From: JBCDAP01 sp038747915
GTDB taxonomy: Bacteria > Planctomycetota > Phycisphaerae > Phycisphaerales > UBA1924
DNA length: 64,000 nucleotides
Direction: 5' to 3'
Assembly (NCBI GenBank): GCA_038747915.1
Contig: JBCDJJ010000009.1
Location: forward strand, 3,388-67,387
Made by a program: the position numbers and the translations under genes
Part shown: positions 7,898 to 16,542 of the stretch, one piece after another
How positions within the stretch are numbered: the first letter of the stretch is position 1
Layout: every line of letters starts with the position of its first letter
The notes under the pieces: generated by a model
Database searches by the model: none
Seen by the model: only the letters and a program-made list of their open reading frames with translations
What the model was told of the DNA's origin: nothing

Positions 7898-10640
7898 CTC
7901 GACGAGCGCGAGGCGCGTATGGACCGCCGCCGGTGCGCTCGCGATCGGCACGGCGTGGGCGTGCGCGCAGGTGCCGAACGGTGCGGACAACGCCGAGGCG
8001 ACACTCGCGGTCGACGCGTTTCTCGAATCGATCGGGCCGTCGTCGGTGCTTGCAGCGGCGCTCGAAGAACGCTTGAAGAGCGCGCGGCGCGGCGACGAGC
8101 GCGGCGCGATCGCCCGCCGGCTGGCCGAGGTGTACGACGAACTCATCGCGAACGCCGAGGGGGAGGCGCGCCGCGAGTGGGAGCGGCGGACGATCGAGCT
8201 GTTCGATGAGCTCGAGGGCGGCTCGGCCGTCGAGGTGCGGCTCGATTTGGCGTCGACGCTGTACCGGTCGCTGCGCGCAACGGCGGAGGAGGCGCGGTTC
8301 GGGCTGGTCGATGCGGGCGAGCGGACCGCGACCGCGGAGCGGCTCATGGCGCTCGCGAATCGGTTCGCGGGGATCGGTGCGTCTGCGGCGCACCAGGTGC
8401 GCGTGCTCGAGCGGCGCACACAGCGCGATGCGCTCGCGGACGAGTCGCTCGCGCGCGCACGGTCGTCGCGCTCGCGGGCGGTCTTTCTCGCGGGGTACGC
8501 CTCGCTCTACGCGGCCGAGTTGACGAACGAGCCACCGCGCGCCGGCCGGGCGCTCGACTGGTTCGGACGCATCGTCAACGCGCCGGACGGGCCCGCAGAG
8601 ATCGACAAGCTCCGCGCCGGGCTCCTGAACGTGGATTACATCGCCGAGGCGGCGCTCGGTGTGTCGCGGTCGCTCACCGTGATGGGGCGGCACGCCGAGT
8701 CGCTGGCGTGGATCGACTCGATCAAGGACACCAAGACGGCGCGGGACCACTTGGGTGCGGAACTCGATCTCGCTGAGCTCGCGGCGCTCGCGCGGGCGGG
8801 CCGGTGGTCCGACGCGGCGCGGCTGCTCGAGTCGCGCGAGCGATCGGGTGACCGGCCATCGGTCACCCGCCGCGCCCGGTTCGCGGCGCTGCTGGCGTTG
8901 CGCGGGTCGGCGGCGTCGATGTCTCCGGGGCGGGCCGAGCTGCGCGATGTGGCGATCGCGGCGCTCGCGCGACTCGGCGAGGTGGGGCACATCATCGAGG
9001 TCACACGGGATGCGCCGACCGGGTCGCTCGGTGCGGGCACGTTCCTCTCGGCGTTCGTCGGCGGGCTCGCCGAGTACACCGCGGCGCTCGATGCGCTCGG
9101 TTCGCCAGATGGTGCGCCGGAGCCGATCGCGCCGGGCGAGGCGAGCGGGGCCGCGGCGCGGTTCCGCGAGGCGGCTGAGCTGCTCGACCGCGCGCTCGCC
9201 CTGAGCGAGGCCGACCGGTACGAGCCCGCGCTCCCGCGCACGACGCTCATCCTGGGTGAATGCCTGATCCGGTCGGCCGATGCGGGCGGGTGGGACGATC
9301 CGGCGGGCGAGGTGCTGGCCCGCGCCGCCGAGCTGTACAACAGCGCAGCGGACGAGTCGGGCGATGACCTCGTGGCGCGTGCCGCAACGTGGCAGGCGAT
9401 CCAGGCGCTCGCGATGGCCATCGAGCGTCTCACCGGAGAACGGCGTGACGCGGTGCTCGCGCGCCGCACCGAACTCGCCGACAAGCTGCTCGCCCGGTTC
9501 CCCGACAGCGCCGCCGCGAGGCGGCTTCGGATCGAGCGTGCGGCCTCGGGTGGCGGCTCACCCGATCAGGCGCTGCGGACGCTGCTCGCGGTGGCCGAGG
9601 GCACGCCGGAGCACGAGCTGGCGAGACGTGCCGCGGCGCGGATCGCGCATCAGCTCTTCCGAGCGGCACCGCCCTCGCAGCGGGACTGGCACGCCGAGCG
9701 ATTCCTGAGCATCGCCGAGCCGCTCCTGGTGTCCGATCGCCAACGGATCGCGGCGCTGGCATCGCAGCCGGATGACCAGACCGAAGCCGCCTCGGAGTTC
9801 GCGTCGCTCGCCCGGCTCGTGCTGGAGGCGGCGCTCGACATCACTCGGCCGCGCATCGTGCTCGCGGAACGCACGCTGGCGATGCTCGAGGACCTCGCGC
9901 TGACCGGGCTGATCGATCGTGCAGCGATCGCCGACGAGCTCGGGTATCAGCGGGCGCGGTTGCTCCTCGCCCGCGGTGATCGGGAGGCGGCGCGGGCCGC
10001 GGTGGAGTCGCTTCAGTCTTCGAGCGGTCCGTTCGCGCAGGCGGCGGGACGGCTGTTCTTTGCAGATGCGGACCGCCGGTTGGTGCTCGCGCTGGAGTCG
10101 GCTGGCGGCTTTGTCGAGGTTCCTGGCGCAGTTGCCGAGGCGGCGCGCGATGCGGTGCAGGCCGCGGGCCCGCTCGTTCAGGAAGACATGTTCGCCGAGC
10201 CCTCGGGCGAGCCCGATGCCTCCGAGGGTGCGTTCGCGACCGCGGTGCTCCGCGCTGCCGCGCTCGTGTGGCGCGCCGGCGGTGACCACGGTTCAGTCCA
10301 GCTCGGCCGGACGATGCTCGACCGCGCCACCGCAGCGGCCCCGAGAGATCCCAGCGTGATTCGTTCTGCGGCGTTCATCGCCGAAGCGGCCGGCGACGGT
10401 GAGTCGGCGCTCGAACACTGGCGAACGCTCTCGGCGGGGCTGCCCGCCGACACGATGCGGTGGTTCGAGGCGCGGTACCACCTGCTGCGCCTGCTGGCCG
10501 CGGAAGATGTCGAGCGGGCCCAGGCCGTGCTGCTCGCCCACGCGGCGGTGTACGCGCCGACGTTCGGGCCGGATCCGTTCGGGCCGGCGATCGGCACGCT
10601 GCACGCCGAGCTCGTGCCCGCACGGGAGGGGGGCGAGTGA
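7881..10640 (+). CDS. Large exported alpha-helical (TPR-like) protein, unknown function
   Basis: 919 residues, starting inside the second exbD. The N-terminus is signal-like (RRVWTAAGALAIGTAWACAQ). The rest is almost wholly helical, with Ala/Glu/Arg-rich pairs of helices like tetratricopeptide repeats (for example RRLAEVYDELIANAEGEAR and ARFREAAELLDRALALSEA). No enzyme motif is seen. Such repeats bind proteins, so a scaffold or peptidoglycan-associated partner of the ExbBD motor is the natural guess. It is not recognised as a named family. Confidence 0.65.
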   Translation: MCRRGDSTSARRVWTAAGALAIGTAWACAQVPNGADNAEATLAVDAFLESIGPSSVLAAALEERLKSARRGDERGAIARRLAEVYDELIANAEGEARREWERRTIELFDELEGGSAVEVRLDLASTLYRSLRATAEEARFGLVDAGERTATAERLMALANRFAGIGASAAHQVRVLERRTQRDALADESLARARSSRSRAVFLAGYASLYAAELTNEPPRAGRALDWFGRIVNAPDGPAEIDKLRAGLLNVDYIAEAALGVSRSLTVMGRHAESLAWIDSIKDTKTARDHLGAELDLAELAALARAGRWSDAARLLESRERSGDRPSVTRRARFAALLALRGSAASMSPGRAELRDVAIAALARLGEVGHIIEVTRDAPTGSLGAGTFLSAFVGGLAEYTAALDALGSPDGAPEPIAPGEASGAAARFREAAELLDRALALSEADRYEPALPRTTLILGECLIRSADAGGWDDPAGEVLARAAELYNSAADESGDDLVARAATWQAIQALAMAIERLTGERRDAVLARRTELADKLLARFPDSAAARRLRIERAASGGGSPDQALRTLLAVAEGTPEHELARRAAARIAHQLFRAAPPSQRDWHAERFLSIAEPLLVSDRQRIAALASQPDDQTEAASEFASLARLVLEAALDITRPRIVLAERTLAMLEDLALTGLIDRAAIADELGYQRARLLLARGDREAARAAVESLQSSSGPFAQAAGRLFFADADRRLVLALESAGGFVEVPGAVAEAARDAVQAAGPLVQEDMFAEPSGEPDASEGAFATAVLRAAALVWRAGGDHGSVQLGRTMLDRATAAAPRDPSVIRSAAFIAEAAGDGESALEHWRTLSAGLPADTMRWFEARYHLLRLLAAEDVERAQAVLLAHAAVYAPTFGPDPFGPAIGTLHAELVPAREGGE

Positions 10641-10641
10641 G

Positions 10642-13600
10642 ATGACGAGCCCCCAGATCGTGGCGTGGTTCTTCGGTGATGGTGCGGCGACGCCCGCGCC
10701 GGGCGGTGTCTCCCCGTTCGCGCTGCTCGGTATCCGCCGGCGACAGGCCACCGTGGAGGAGATCGACGAGGCGCTGGCGGCCCGGTTGCAGGAACTCGAC
10801 CGTCACCCGCAGTCGCGGAGCATCGAGGCCGACGAGGTGCGCGATGCGCTCGCGGTCGCCGCGGCTCAGCTTCGCGATGCGAGCCTGCGCGAGCATTTTC
10901 GTCGGGGCACGAGCTCGGGCTCGTTCACCCAGAGCATGGCACACACCGCGGCCTCGCCGGACGAACGGGCCGAACTGCGGCGCGTGCTCGCGGCCTCGGG
11001 CGGGTGGAACCGCGCGGCGCAGCGGCTCATGGCATCGAGCCGGCTCGGTGTGGATCGCTCGCCGGGCGAACTCGCGGGCATGCTCCGTGCCGCAGCGGGG
11101 CCCCGGCGTGCGACGGACCTCGCCACGCCCGCCATGCGCATCCGTCGCCTGGAGCGGCCGACACCTCCGCCACCCGCGTGGATGGGGCCCGCGACCGCGG
11201 CCACGTGGGCCGCGTCGGGCGTGCTGGGTGTCGTGCTCGCGATCATCCTGCTCGGCCGCCCGGACCTTGGAGGGGGCAACGACGGTGGGGCGACGGCCGA
11301 TCGCAACGCGACCGCGGTCGAACCGCAGCTCGAGACGCGCGCGGGGCCGACCGCATCGCTCGGGCCCGTCGAGCAGCAGCTTGCGCGAGCCATCGACGAG
11401 GTCGGTGCAGCACGGGGCGACGATCTCTCGCCAGCGGTCATCGACGCGGTCGAACAGTTCGCCGACTCCTGGACGACAGTGCCGGCGCCCGAGCTCGAAC
11501 GGTTTGGTGCGGCGGTTGTGGCGGGGTTCCGGCGCGATGCGACGGACACCGATGAGGTCGCACCTTCCATTCAGTGGTTGATCGACGAGTGCCTGCGCGA
11601 GCAGCCCGGTGAGCTTGCGCGGCACGTGTGGGTCGAGGCATTTCTTGGCGCGGTCGTCGGTGCCGACATCGGCTCGCCTTCGGCGGACGCGGCGCTGCTC
11701 GCGATGGAAGCGCTTCGGCGGCGCGCCGGAGAACCCGTTGGTGCTCAGGGATCCGGGCAGCTCTGGATCGCGCACGCGCGAGCCGCGGTCCGGCGTGCCG
11801 GGCGTCACGCCCTGCGCACGGATGCCACGACCACCAATACTTGGAATGAGATCGCACGTCTGATCGAAGCGGTGACGCCGGCCGACTCGCCCGGCCGCTC
11901 GAGCCTGGTGACCGAGATGATGGACGCCGGGCTGCGGCGGGCACCATTCCACTCGGCACCGGTGCGGTCGCTCGCGCGACTGGTGGCCGATCTGCCGCAG
12001 GTGGTCGCGTGGCTCGATGATGCATCGCTCACGAGCGGGCCGCTTGGTGTACTGATCGACTCGCTCCCGCGGAGCCTGCTCGGGGGCGAGGTGGAGACGT
12101 CGCTCGATGCGGGCTCGCCGGCCTCTCACCGGATCGCGCTGCGGGACGAGCTCGCGCGACGGGCGGGCCTGCCGACGTACGCCTCGCCGGCGTCCGACGA
12201 ACCGAGCGCGTGGTCGCGGTCGGCCGGTGCGGCGCTCGGCCGGTCGGCGGGGACCGCCGAGCGCTCGTGCACGGTGGCGGCGGAGCTGGCCTGGGTAAAC
12301 ACGGCCGCGGCGTTGGTGCTCGCGGGCGATGCCGACGGCGCGGACGCGGCCCTCGAACGCGCTGCCTCGATCTCAGAGGGCGGGGCCGCGGTCCCGGCGC
12401 ACTCGGCGGACCAGCGCACGGTCAGCGCCGCGGACCTGCAGGCTCGCGGGCGCGGCTCGGATGGCCGGTGGGTGCTCGATGTACACCGGGCCGGCGACGA
12501 GGAGACCGACCTCGTCAACACGATCCTCACGCTCGAGCACACCGGGCCGGGCGGGCCCGCCGACGGGGACTTTCTCGGTGAGCTCGCGTCGCACGGCTCG
12601 CCGCTGAGCGCACGCCGCGCCGCCCAACGGGTGGTGCGCCGACATCCGAGCAACGTGTGGGTGCTCAACGGTCTGCTCGAGGCGTTGCCGCGCGCCTCGC
12701 GCGTGCCCGAGGTCTCAACGATGCTCGAGCTGGTCACGGGCGCGCAGCTGCCCAGGGCGCGCGATGCGGCGTGGCGGGTGGAGGCGCACCGCGCGCTGCT
12801 CGAGACGCTCATGGAGCATCTCGCTCACGACGATGACGTCGCGCAAGAGATCGATGCGGCGTCCCGCGAGATCGCCCTCGCCGCGATGGCATCGGCGAGT
12901 GCTGCCTCACCGACGCCGATAATGGGACAGGCCGAGCCCGCCGTGGCGGCGCGACGATTATGGCGAGCGCTCCTTGGCGCTGCCCAGCCGTCCATTGCGC
13001 CGGGTGAGCTCGCGGACGCGGAGACCATCGAGCGTCGAGTGCTGGCCCGCCGCCGGGTGACGACGGGCGGCGCCCGCCGGTTCGTGGCGGAGCAGACGGG
13101 CGTGGTCGAGGCGCTCGCCCTCGTCGCGGTGGGTGAGCGGCCGGGCGAGCGGCTCAGGGCCCGTGCGATCATCGAAGAAGCGACCGCGGCTCGGCTCTCA
13201 GCGGCGACGGTGTTCGACCAGGTGCTTGCCAACGAGCGAGCGATGACACGGCTCTGGCGGCTGAGACTCGGAACCCTCGCGACCAACGACGTCGAGCGGC
13301 TCGCGCCGAACCAAGACGCCCCGCGTGGGCAGGAGGCGACCGGGCGGGCGATGGTGTCGCCTCGATCTTTCGGCGCGATCATCGAGGTTGTTGCTGCGGC
13401 GGCGATGGGGCAGGTCGACAACTCGGCGTCTCGTGGTCTGCCCGGCGGCACCCTCGACGCGCTCGCAGCACTCGACCCGTCGGACCCGATGGCGTATTTC
13501 GAGCTCGGTGAAGACCTCGCCTACTGGTCGAGCGGCAATCGCGAGGGGCCGACGGCCGAGGCGCGTCAGCTCGCGGCGTACCTCTTCGTGCTGGCCTACG

Positions 13601-14247
13601 AGCTGGATCGGCGCCGCGGGGGCGAACTGGATCTCGGCCGGTCGGCGTGCCTGGCGCTGCTCGAGCTGACACCGGAGGACGAGATCGACCGCATCCGATG
13701 GCTCGAGGCGATGGCGGGCGCGATCGGCGGCTCACAACGAGAGATGCCCGCGTACGCCCCGCGGCCGCGGCTCGACCCGCGCCGCGCGCAACTCGCGGAA
13801 CTGATCGTGCGGTTCCGCGGGGGCCACATGCGGCGCGCCTCGCGGTACCTCATGTCGGTGAACACCGCTGGGATTCTGCGCGATGCGGGCTTTGCGCGAG
13901 ACACCGCGGACCGGATCGTTGCGATGATGACGCGGTGGGTCGAGCGGCTCGGGACCGCGGACCGGCCACGGGTGCGGCGGCGGCCGGCGCCGGGCGGGTT
14001 TGAGTACGTGCTCGACCGGGACGGGCGGGGCAACCCGGGTCCCCCGCTGTCCGAGCGTGATGCGCGCACGCTGCTCGAGGTCGAGATGGTGCTGCTGGAT
14101 GCGGGCGCTCGGATCTGGTCGCTCGAGCGGTCGGGCGTGTCGGCGCGGCCGGTCAGGGAGATCGAGCCGCGTGCACTCGCACAGACATATGGAGTGGACG
14201 CAGACCGGGCATGGTGGCGGAACGGTCGGTGGGCCGAGGCGCCGTAA
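10642..14247 (+). CDS. 1201-residue membrane-anchored orphan protein with J-domain-like N-terminus
   Basis: ATG at 10642 follows the previous stop by one base; an upstream in-frame extension to 10399 is rejected because it overlaps the preceding gene. Residues about 24-90 (PFALLGIRRRQATVEEIDEAL...HFRR) resemble the helix pattern of a J domain but lack HPD. One membrane helix follows at about 178-200 (WAASGVLGVVLAIILLG). The remaining 1000 residues are Ala/Glu/Arg-rich helices, probably periplasmic. It ends the operon and is followed by an 83-nt repeat. No family is recognised. Topology suggests it bridges cytoplasm and periplasm in the same complex. Confidence 0.6.
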   Translation: MTSPQIVAWFFGDGAATPAPGGVSPFALLGIRRRQATVEEIDEALAARLQELDRHPQSRSIEADEVRDALAVAAAQLRDASLREHFRRGTSSGSFTQSMAHTAASPDERAELRRVLAASGGWNRAAQRLMASSRLGVDRSPGELAGMLRAAAGPRRATDLATPAMRIRRLERPTPPPPAWMGPATAATWAASGVLGVVLAIILLGRPDLGGGNDGGATADRNATAVEPQLETRAGPTASLGPVEQQLARAIDEVGAARGDDLSPAVIDAVEQFADSWTTVPAPELERFGAAVVAGFRRDATDTDEVAPSIQWLIDECLREQPGELARHVWVEAFLGAVVGADIGSPSADAALLAMEALRRRAGEPVGAQGSGQLWIAHARAAVRRAGRHALRTDATTTNTWNEIARLIEAVTPADSPGRSSLVTEMMDAGLRRAPFHSAPVRSLARLVADLPQVVAWLDDASLTSGPLGVLIDSLPRSLLGGEVETSLDAGSPASHRIALRDELARRAGLPTYASPASDEPSAWSRSAGAALGRSAGTAERSCTVAAELAWVNTAAALVLAGDADGADAALERAASISEGGAAVPAHSADQRTVSAADLQARGRGSDGRWVLDVHRAGDEETDLVNTILTLEHTGPGGPADGDFLGELASHGSPLSARRAAQRVVRRHPSNVWVLNGLLEALPRASRVPEVSTMLELVTGAQLPRARDAAWRVEAHRALLETLMEHLAHDDDVAQEIDAASREIALAAMASASAASPTPIMGQAEPAVAARRLWRALLGAAQPSIAPGELADAETIERRVLARRRVTTGGARRFVAEQTGVVEALALVAVGERPGERLRARAIIEEATAARLSAATVFDQVLANERAMTRLWRLRLGTLATNDVERLAPNQDAPRGQEATGRAMVSPRSFGAIIEVVAAAAMGQVDNSASRGLPGGTLDALAALDPSDPMAYFELGEDLAYWSSGNREGPTAEARQLAAYLFVLAYELDRRRGGELDLGRSACLALLELTPEDEIDRIRWLEAMAGAIGGSQREMPAYAPRPRLDPRRAQLAELIVRFRGGHMRRASRYLMSVNTAGILRDAGFARDTADRIVAMMTRWVERLGTADRPRVRRRPAPGGFEYVLDRDGRGNPGPPLSERDARTLLEVEMVLLDAGARIWSLERSGVSARPVREIEPRALAQTYGVDADRAWWRNGRWAEAP

Positions 14248-14298
14248 CAGCCGGCGACCGATTCCTCGAACGTCGTTTGTCTTTGTGTTTTCAAGGGC

Positions 14299-14381
14299 GG
14301 TGGTGGGAGTGTCTGGCTCCCACGGCCGGATGCCCAACATCCACGCGTGCATGTTCGTGGGAGCGAGACGCTCCCACCACC
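14299..14381 (+). repeat. 83-nt double-hairpin interspersed repeat, copy 1
   Basis: The ends GGTGGTGGGAG and CTCCCACCACC are inverted repeats. Inside are two hairpins: GTGGGAG-7 nt-CTCCCAC on the left and GTGGGAGC-GAGAC-GCTCCCAC on the right. A conserved centre (GGCCGGATGCCCAACATC, GTGCATGTTCGT) joins them. It lies between the convergent genes ending at 14247 and 14424. Copies at 15596 and 39719 have the same length and orientation. Confidence 0.85.
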
Positions 14382-14423
14382 GGGCTCTGACACTCGGACC
14401 ACAACACTCGATGAACGCGAGAC

Positions 14424-14924
14424 TCAGCCGCGCTTTGAGGTCTTATTGAGCGGATCCTCGGTGCGCAGCTTGTAGAGCCGGTTGACCATCTCCATGATGT
14501 CCTCGAGCTGGCTCTTGGCGTTGATCGACCACTCGGCATAGGTGATCGTTCCCACTTTCTTGCCGCGGGCGACCTGCTCGCGCACGTGCTTTTTGATGCG
14601 CCGCATCGGGAGGCGCTCGACCATCGTGAGATCCATGGGCATCGCGAGGAGCGGCACCTCGGTGTTGGGCACGAGGTACGCCCAGGAACGCTCGCGGCCT
14701 TCGGCAGCATCCGCGGGGTTGATCAGGAAGCACCAGTGCCACGGCGGGCCCATGTACTCCATCACCTCCGTCATCTCGCCGAGCTTGTGGAGCTTCTCGC
14801 GGACCAGGGTGAACATGCCGAGCGTCTGCTGGTTGTAGTGCGAGAGCACCTCCGCCTCGGTAGGGCGGTCGAACTGGCTCTCCCAGGCGGTGAGACTGCG
14901 TTGTTCCCAAGCGGCTTGGGGCAT
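14424..14924 (-). CDS. Conserved hypothetical protein
   Basis: 166 residues, soluble and mixed alpha/beta, with a GGAG RBS upstream. Notable segments are EYMGPPWHWCFLINP, SWAYLVPNTEVPLLAMP and RRIKKHVREQVARGKKVGT. The aromatic-rich GPPWHWCF segment looks like a structural or binding core, but I do not recognise the family. It is convergent with the ExbBD operon across the 83-nt repeat and divergent from the response regulator at 15035. Function unknown. Confidence 0.6.
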   Translation of the reverse strand: MPQAAWEQRSLTAWESQFDRPTEAEVLSHYNQQTLGMFTLVREKLHKLGEMTEVMEYMGPPWHWCFLINPADAAEGRERSWAYLVPNTEVPLLAMPMDLTMVERLPMRRIKKHVREQVARGKKVGTITYAEWSINAKSQLEDIMEMVNRLYKLRTEDPLNKTSKRG

Positions 14925-15034
14925 GGCGTGTGCGGCTCCGTGGTGAATCGGTCAGAATGGGGGATCGGTAGTCATAGGCCGCTGGCCCTCGACGGTCACG
15001 CCCAGCGGGCCGTGCACCTGCGAACGGAGCCCCG

Positions 15035-15505
15035 ATGGACCCGACCACGCCTCCCACCACCGACCCAACGCCCGATACCGCCCCAGACGAGCCGATCGAC
15101 CTGACGGGGGCCGTAATCCTCGTGGTAGACGACAACGATCACAACCGAGAGCTGCTCACCGCCTACGTCGAGGAGATCGGGTGCACGATCATCGAGGCCC
15201 GCGACGGCGAGGAAGCGATCGAGCGGGTCGAGGAGCACGACCCGGACATCCTGTTGCTCGACATCATGATGCCGCGGATGAGCGGGTTCCAGGTGTGCGA
15301 GCGCGTCAAATCGGACCCGCGCCGGCGCGAGATCCCTGTGGTGATGATCACAGCGCTGTCGGAGGTGGGTGACGTCGAGCGTGCGGTCGAGGCGGGGGCG
15401 GACGACTTTTTGGTCAAGCCGATCCACAAGCTCGAGCTGCTCACGCGGGTGCGGAGCCTGCTGAGGCTGCGGCTGCTGCTCAAGCGGGCGCAGGGCCTGG
15501 GGTGA
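15035..15505 (+). CDS. Stand-alone response regulator receiver protein
   Basis: 156 residues: a Pro/Thr/Asp-rich leader of about 25 residues, then a single CheY-like receiver domain. The acidic pair is in VVDDNDHN, the phospho-acceptor Asp in ILLLDIMMPRMSG, the switch Thr in MITALS and the Lys in FLVKP. No DNA-binding output domain follows; the C-terminus is a short helix (LLTRVRSLLRLRLLL). It is probably phosphorylated by a kinase encoded elsewhere and signals by protein contact. A GGAG RBS precedes the ATG. Confidence 0.88.
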   Translation: MDPTTPPTTDPTPDTAPDEPIDLTGAVILVVDDNDHNRELLTAYVEEIGCTIIEARDGEEAIERVEEHDPDILLLDIMMPRMSGFQVCERVKSDPRRREIPVVMITALSEVGDVERAVEAGADDFLVKPIHKLELLTRVRSLLRLRLLLKRAQGLG

Positions 15506-15595
15506 TCGCCCGCGGAGGGCTCGACGAATAGAACGGCGCCGCGGCCGTCGCTCGAGCGTGGCTGGAACGCCTCGGGCCTGTGTGTAGTCGGTTGT

Positions 15596-15678
15596 GGTGG
15601 TGGGAGCGTCCCGCTCCCACGGCCGGGTGCCCAACATCTGTGGGTGCATGTTCGTGCGAGCAGGACGCTCACACCACC
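15596..15678 (+). repeat. 83-nt double-hairpin interspersed repeat, copy 2
   Basis: About 70 of 83 positions match copy 1 by eye, with no indels. The left hairpin is perfect (GTGGGAGC-GTCCC-GCTCCCAC). The right arm has one mismatch (GTGCGAGC with GCTCACAC). It again lies between convergent genes (stops at 15505 and 15709). Confidence 0.85.
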
Positions 15679-15708
15679 GGCCCCACACACGCGAACGCGT
15701 GTGATGCC

Positions 15709-16362
15709 TCAGGCCAGCGCCCGCCAGATGATCTGCTTCTCGAACCACCCTTTGGGGATCGAGAGCCGGCCATCACGGAACAGCGCCTTGGACGAACGTC
15801 CATCGCAGAAGGTAGCGCTGCCCTCGGCTTCGAGCGCGGAGTGCCAGTCGCCCTCGAAGCGGACCGCGTTGGGCAGGGTGAGCACGAACGAGCCGTGCGG
15901 CAGGCCGGCGGCGAACGCCCCGCGGTACACCACGCCCGCGGAGGTCGTGAGCACACACCGGCCATGGGCGGCGCCGCGCTCGAAGCGGCCCTCGATGAGC
16001 ACGCCGGTGTCGAGGGCGAGCCGTCCCTCGCCGGACCACCGGCCCAACGCCCACCCGCCGGAGTACACACCGAGGGCGTGGTGATGGGCGGTGCCCTGCC
16101 CGGATCGCCAGACCAGCCGGTGCTCCCCGCGGTAGGTGGTCACGTGCGTCTGACGGATCGCCGCGACACCGAAGAGCGCGCGGTACAGGGCATCGCGGCG
16201 CCTCGTTGGGTCGCCCGACACGGACTCATCGAGGGCGCCGGTCGCTCGACTCGTTCCGGTGGGACGAGTGAGTCTGCGCCGGTCGCGGTGCGCCGACATC
16301 GGTGTGCCGGATTGGGCCGACGCGTGCGGCGCGCTGGGATGACGCATCCAGTGCTCGTGCAT
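15709..16362 (-). CDS. MORN-repeat protein
   Basis: 217 residues. After a basic, probably disordered N-terminus of about 60 residues there are four MORN-like repeats with the Y/F-x-G-x-W/F core: YSGGWALGRWSGEGRL, IEGRFERGAAHGRC, YRGAFAAGLPHGSF and FEGDWHSALEAEGSATF. MORN repeats form an elongated beta sheet that binds lipids or proteins. No enzyme domain is attached. A GGAG sequence lies 10 nt before the ATG. The exact role is unknown. Confidence 0.75.
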   Translation of the reverse strand: MHEHWMRHPSAPHASAQSGTPMSAHRDRRRLTRPTGTSRATGALDESVSGDPTRRRDALYRALFGVAAIRQTHVTTYRGEHRLVWRSGQGTAHHHALGVYSGGWALGRWSGEGRLALDTGVLIEGRFERGAAHGRCVLTTSAGVVYRGAFAAGLPHGSFVLTLPNAVRFEGDWHSALEAEGSATFCDGRSSKALFRDGRLSIPKGWFEKQIIWRALA

Positions 16363-16451
16363 GTCTGGTGACTCCGATCAGAAGTTCGATGTCCGCGGCG
16401 CTCGCCGTCGTTGAACAACTCAGCGATTCACCGAGTGCCGGCGGGCGATTC

Positions 16452-16490
16452 GACGCGCCAACCCCTTCACCATGAGATTGGCGGCGCGTC
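16452..16490 (-). terminator. Imperfect stem-loop downstream of the dehydrogenase gene
   Basis: GACGCGCCAA (16452-16461) pairs with TTGGCGGCGCGTC (16478-16490) with a 3-nt bulge. It lies about 53 nt beyond the stop of the 16543 gene. No T-tract, so this is only a possible terminator. Confidence 0.3.
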
Positions 16491-16542
16491 AGTGCAACTC
16501 TCGGCTGGCGTGTTTCTCAAGAAGTCTTGCAAGCGTTGAAAA

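Noticed and set aside
10399..10641. Upstream extension of the 1201-residue protein
   Set aside because: It lies entirely within the preceding gene in another frame; ATG 10642 directly follows that gene's stop.
14299..15678. The pair of 83-nt repeats as ends of one composite transposon
   Set aside because: They flank ordinary genes, are in direct orientation, and no transposase or target duplication is present; the third distant copy fits a dispersed repeat.
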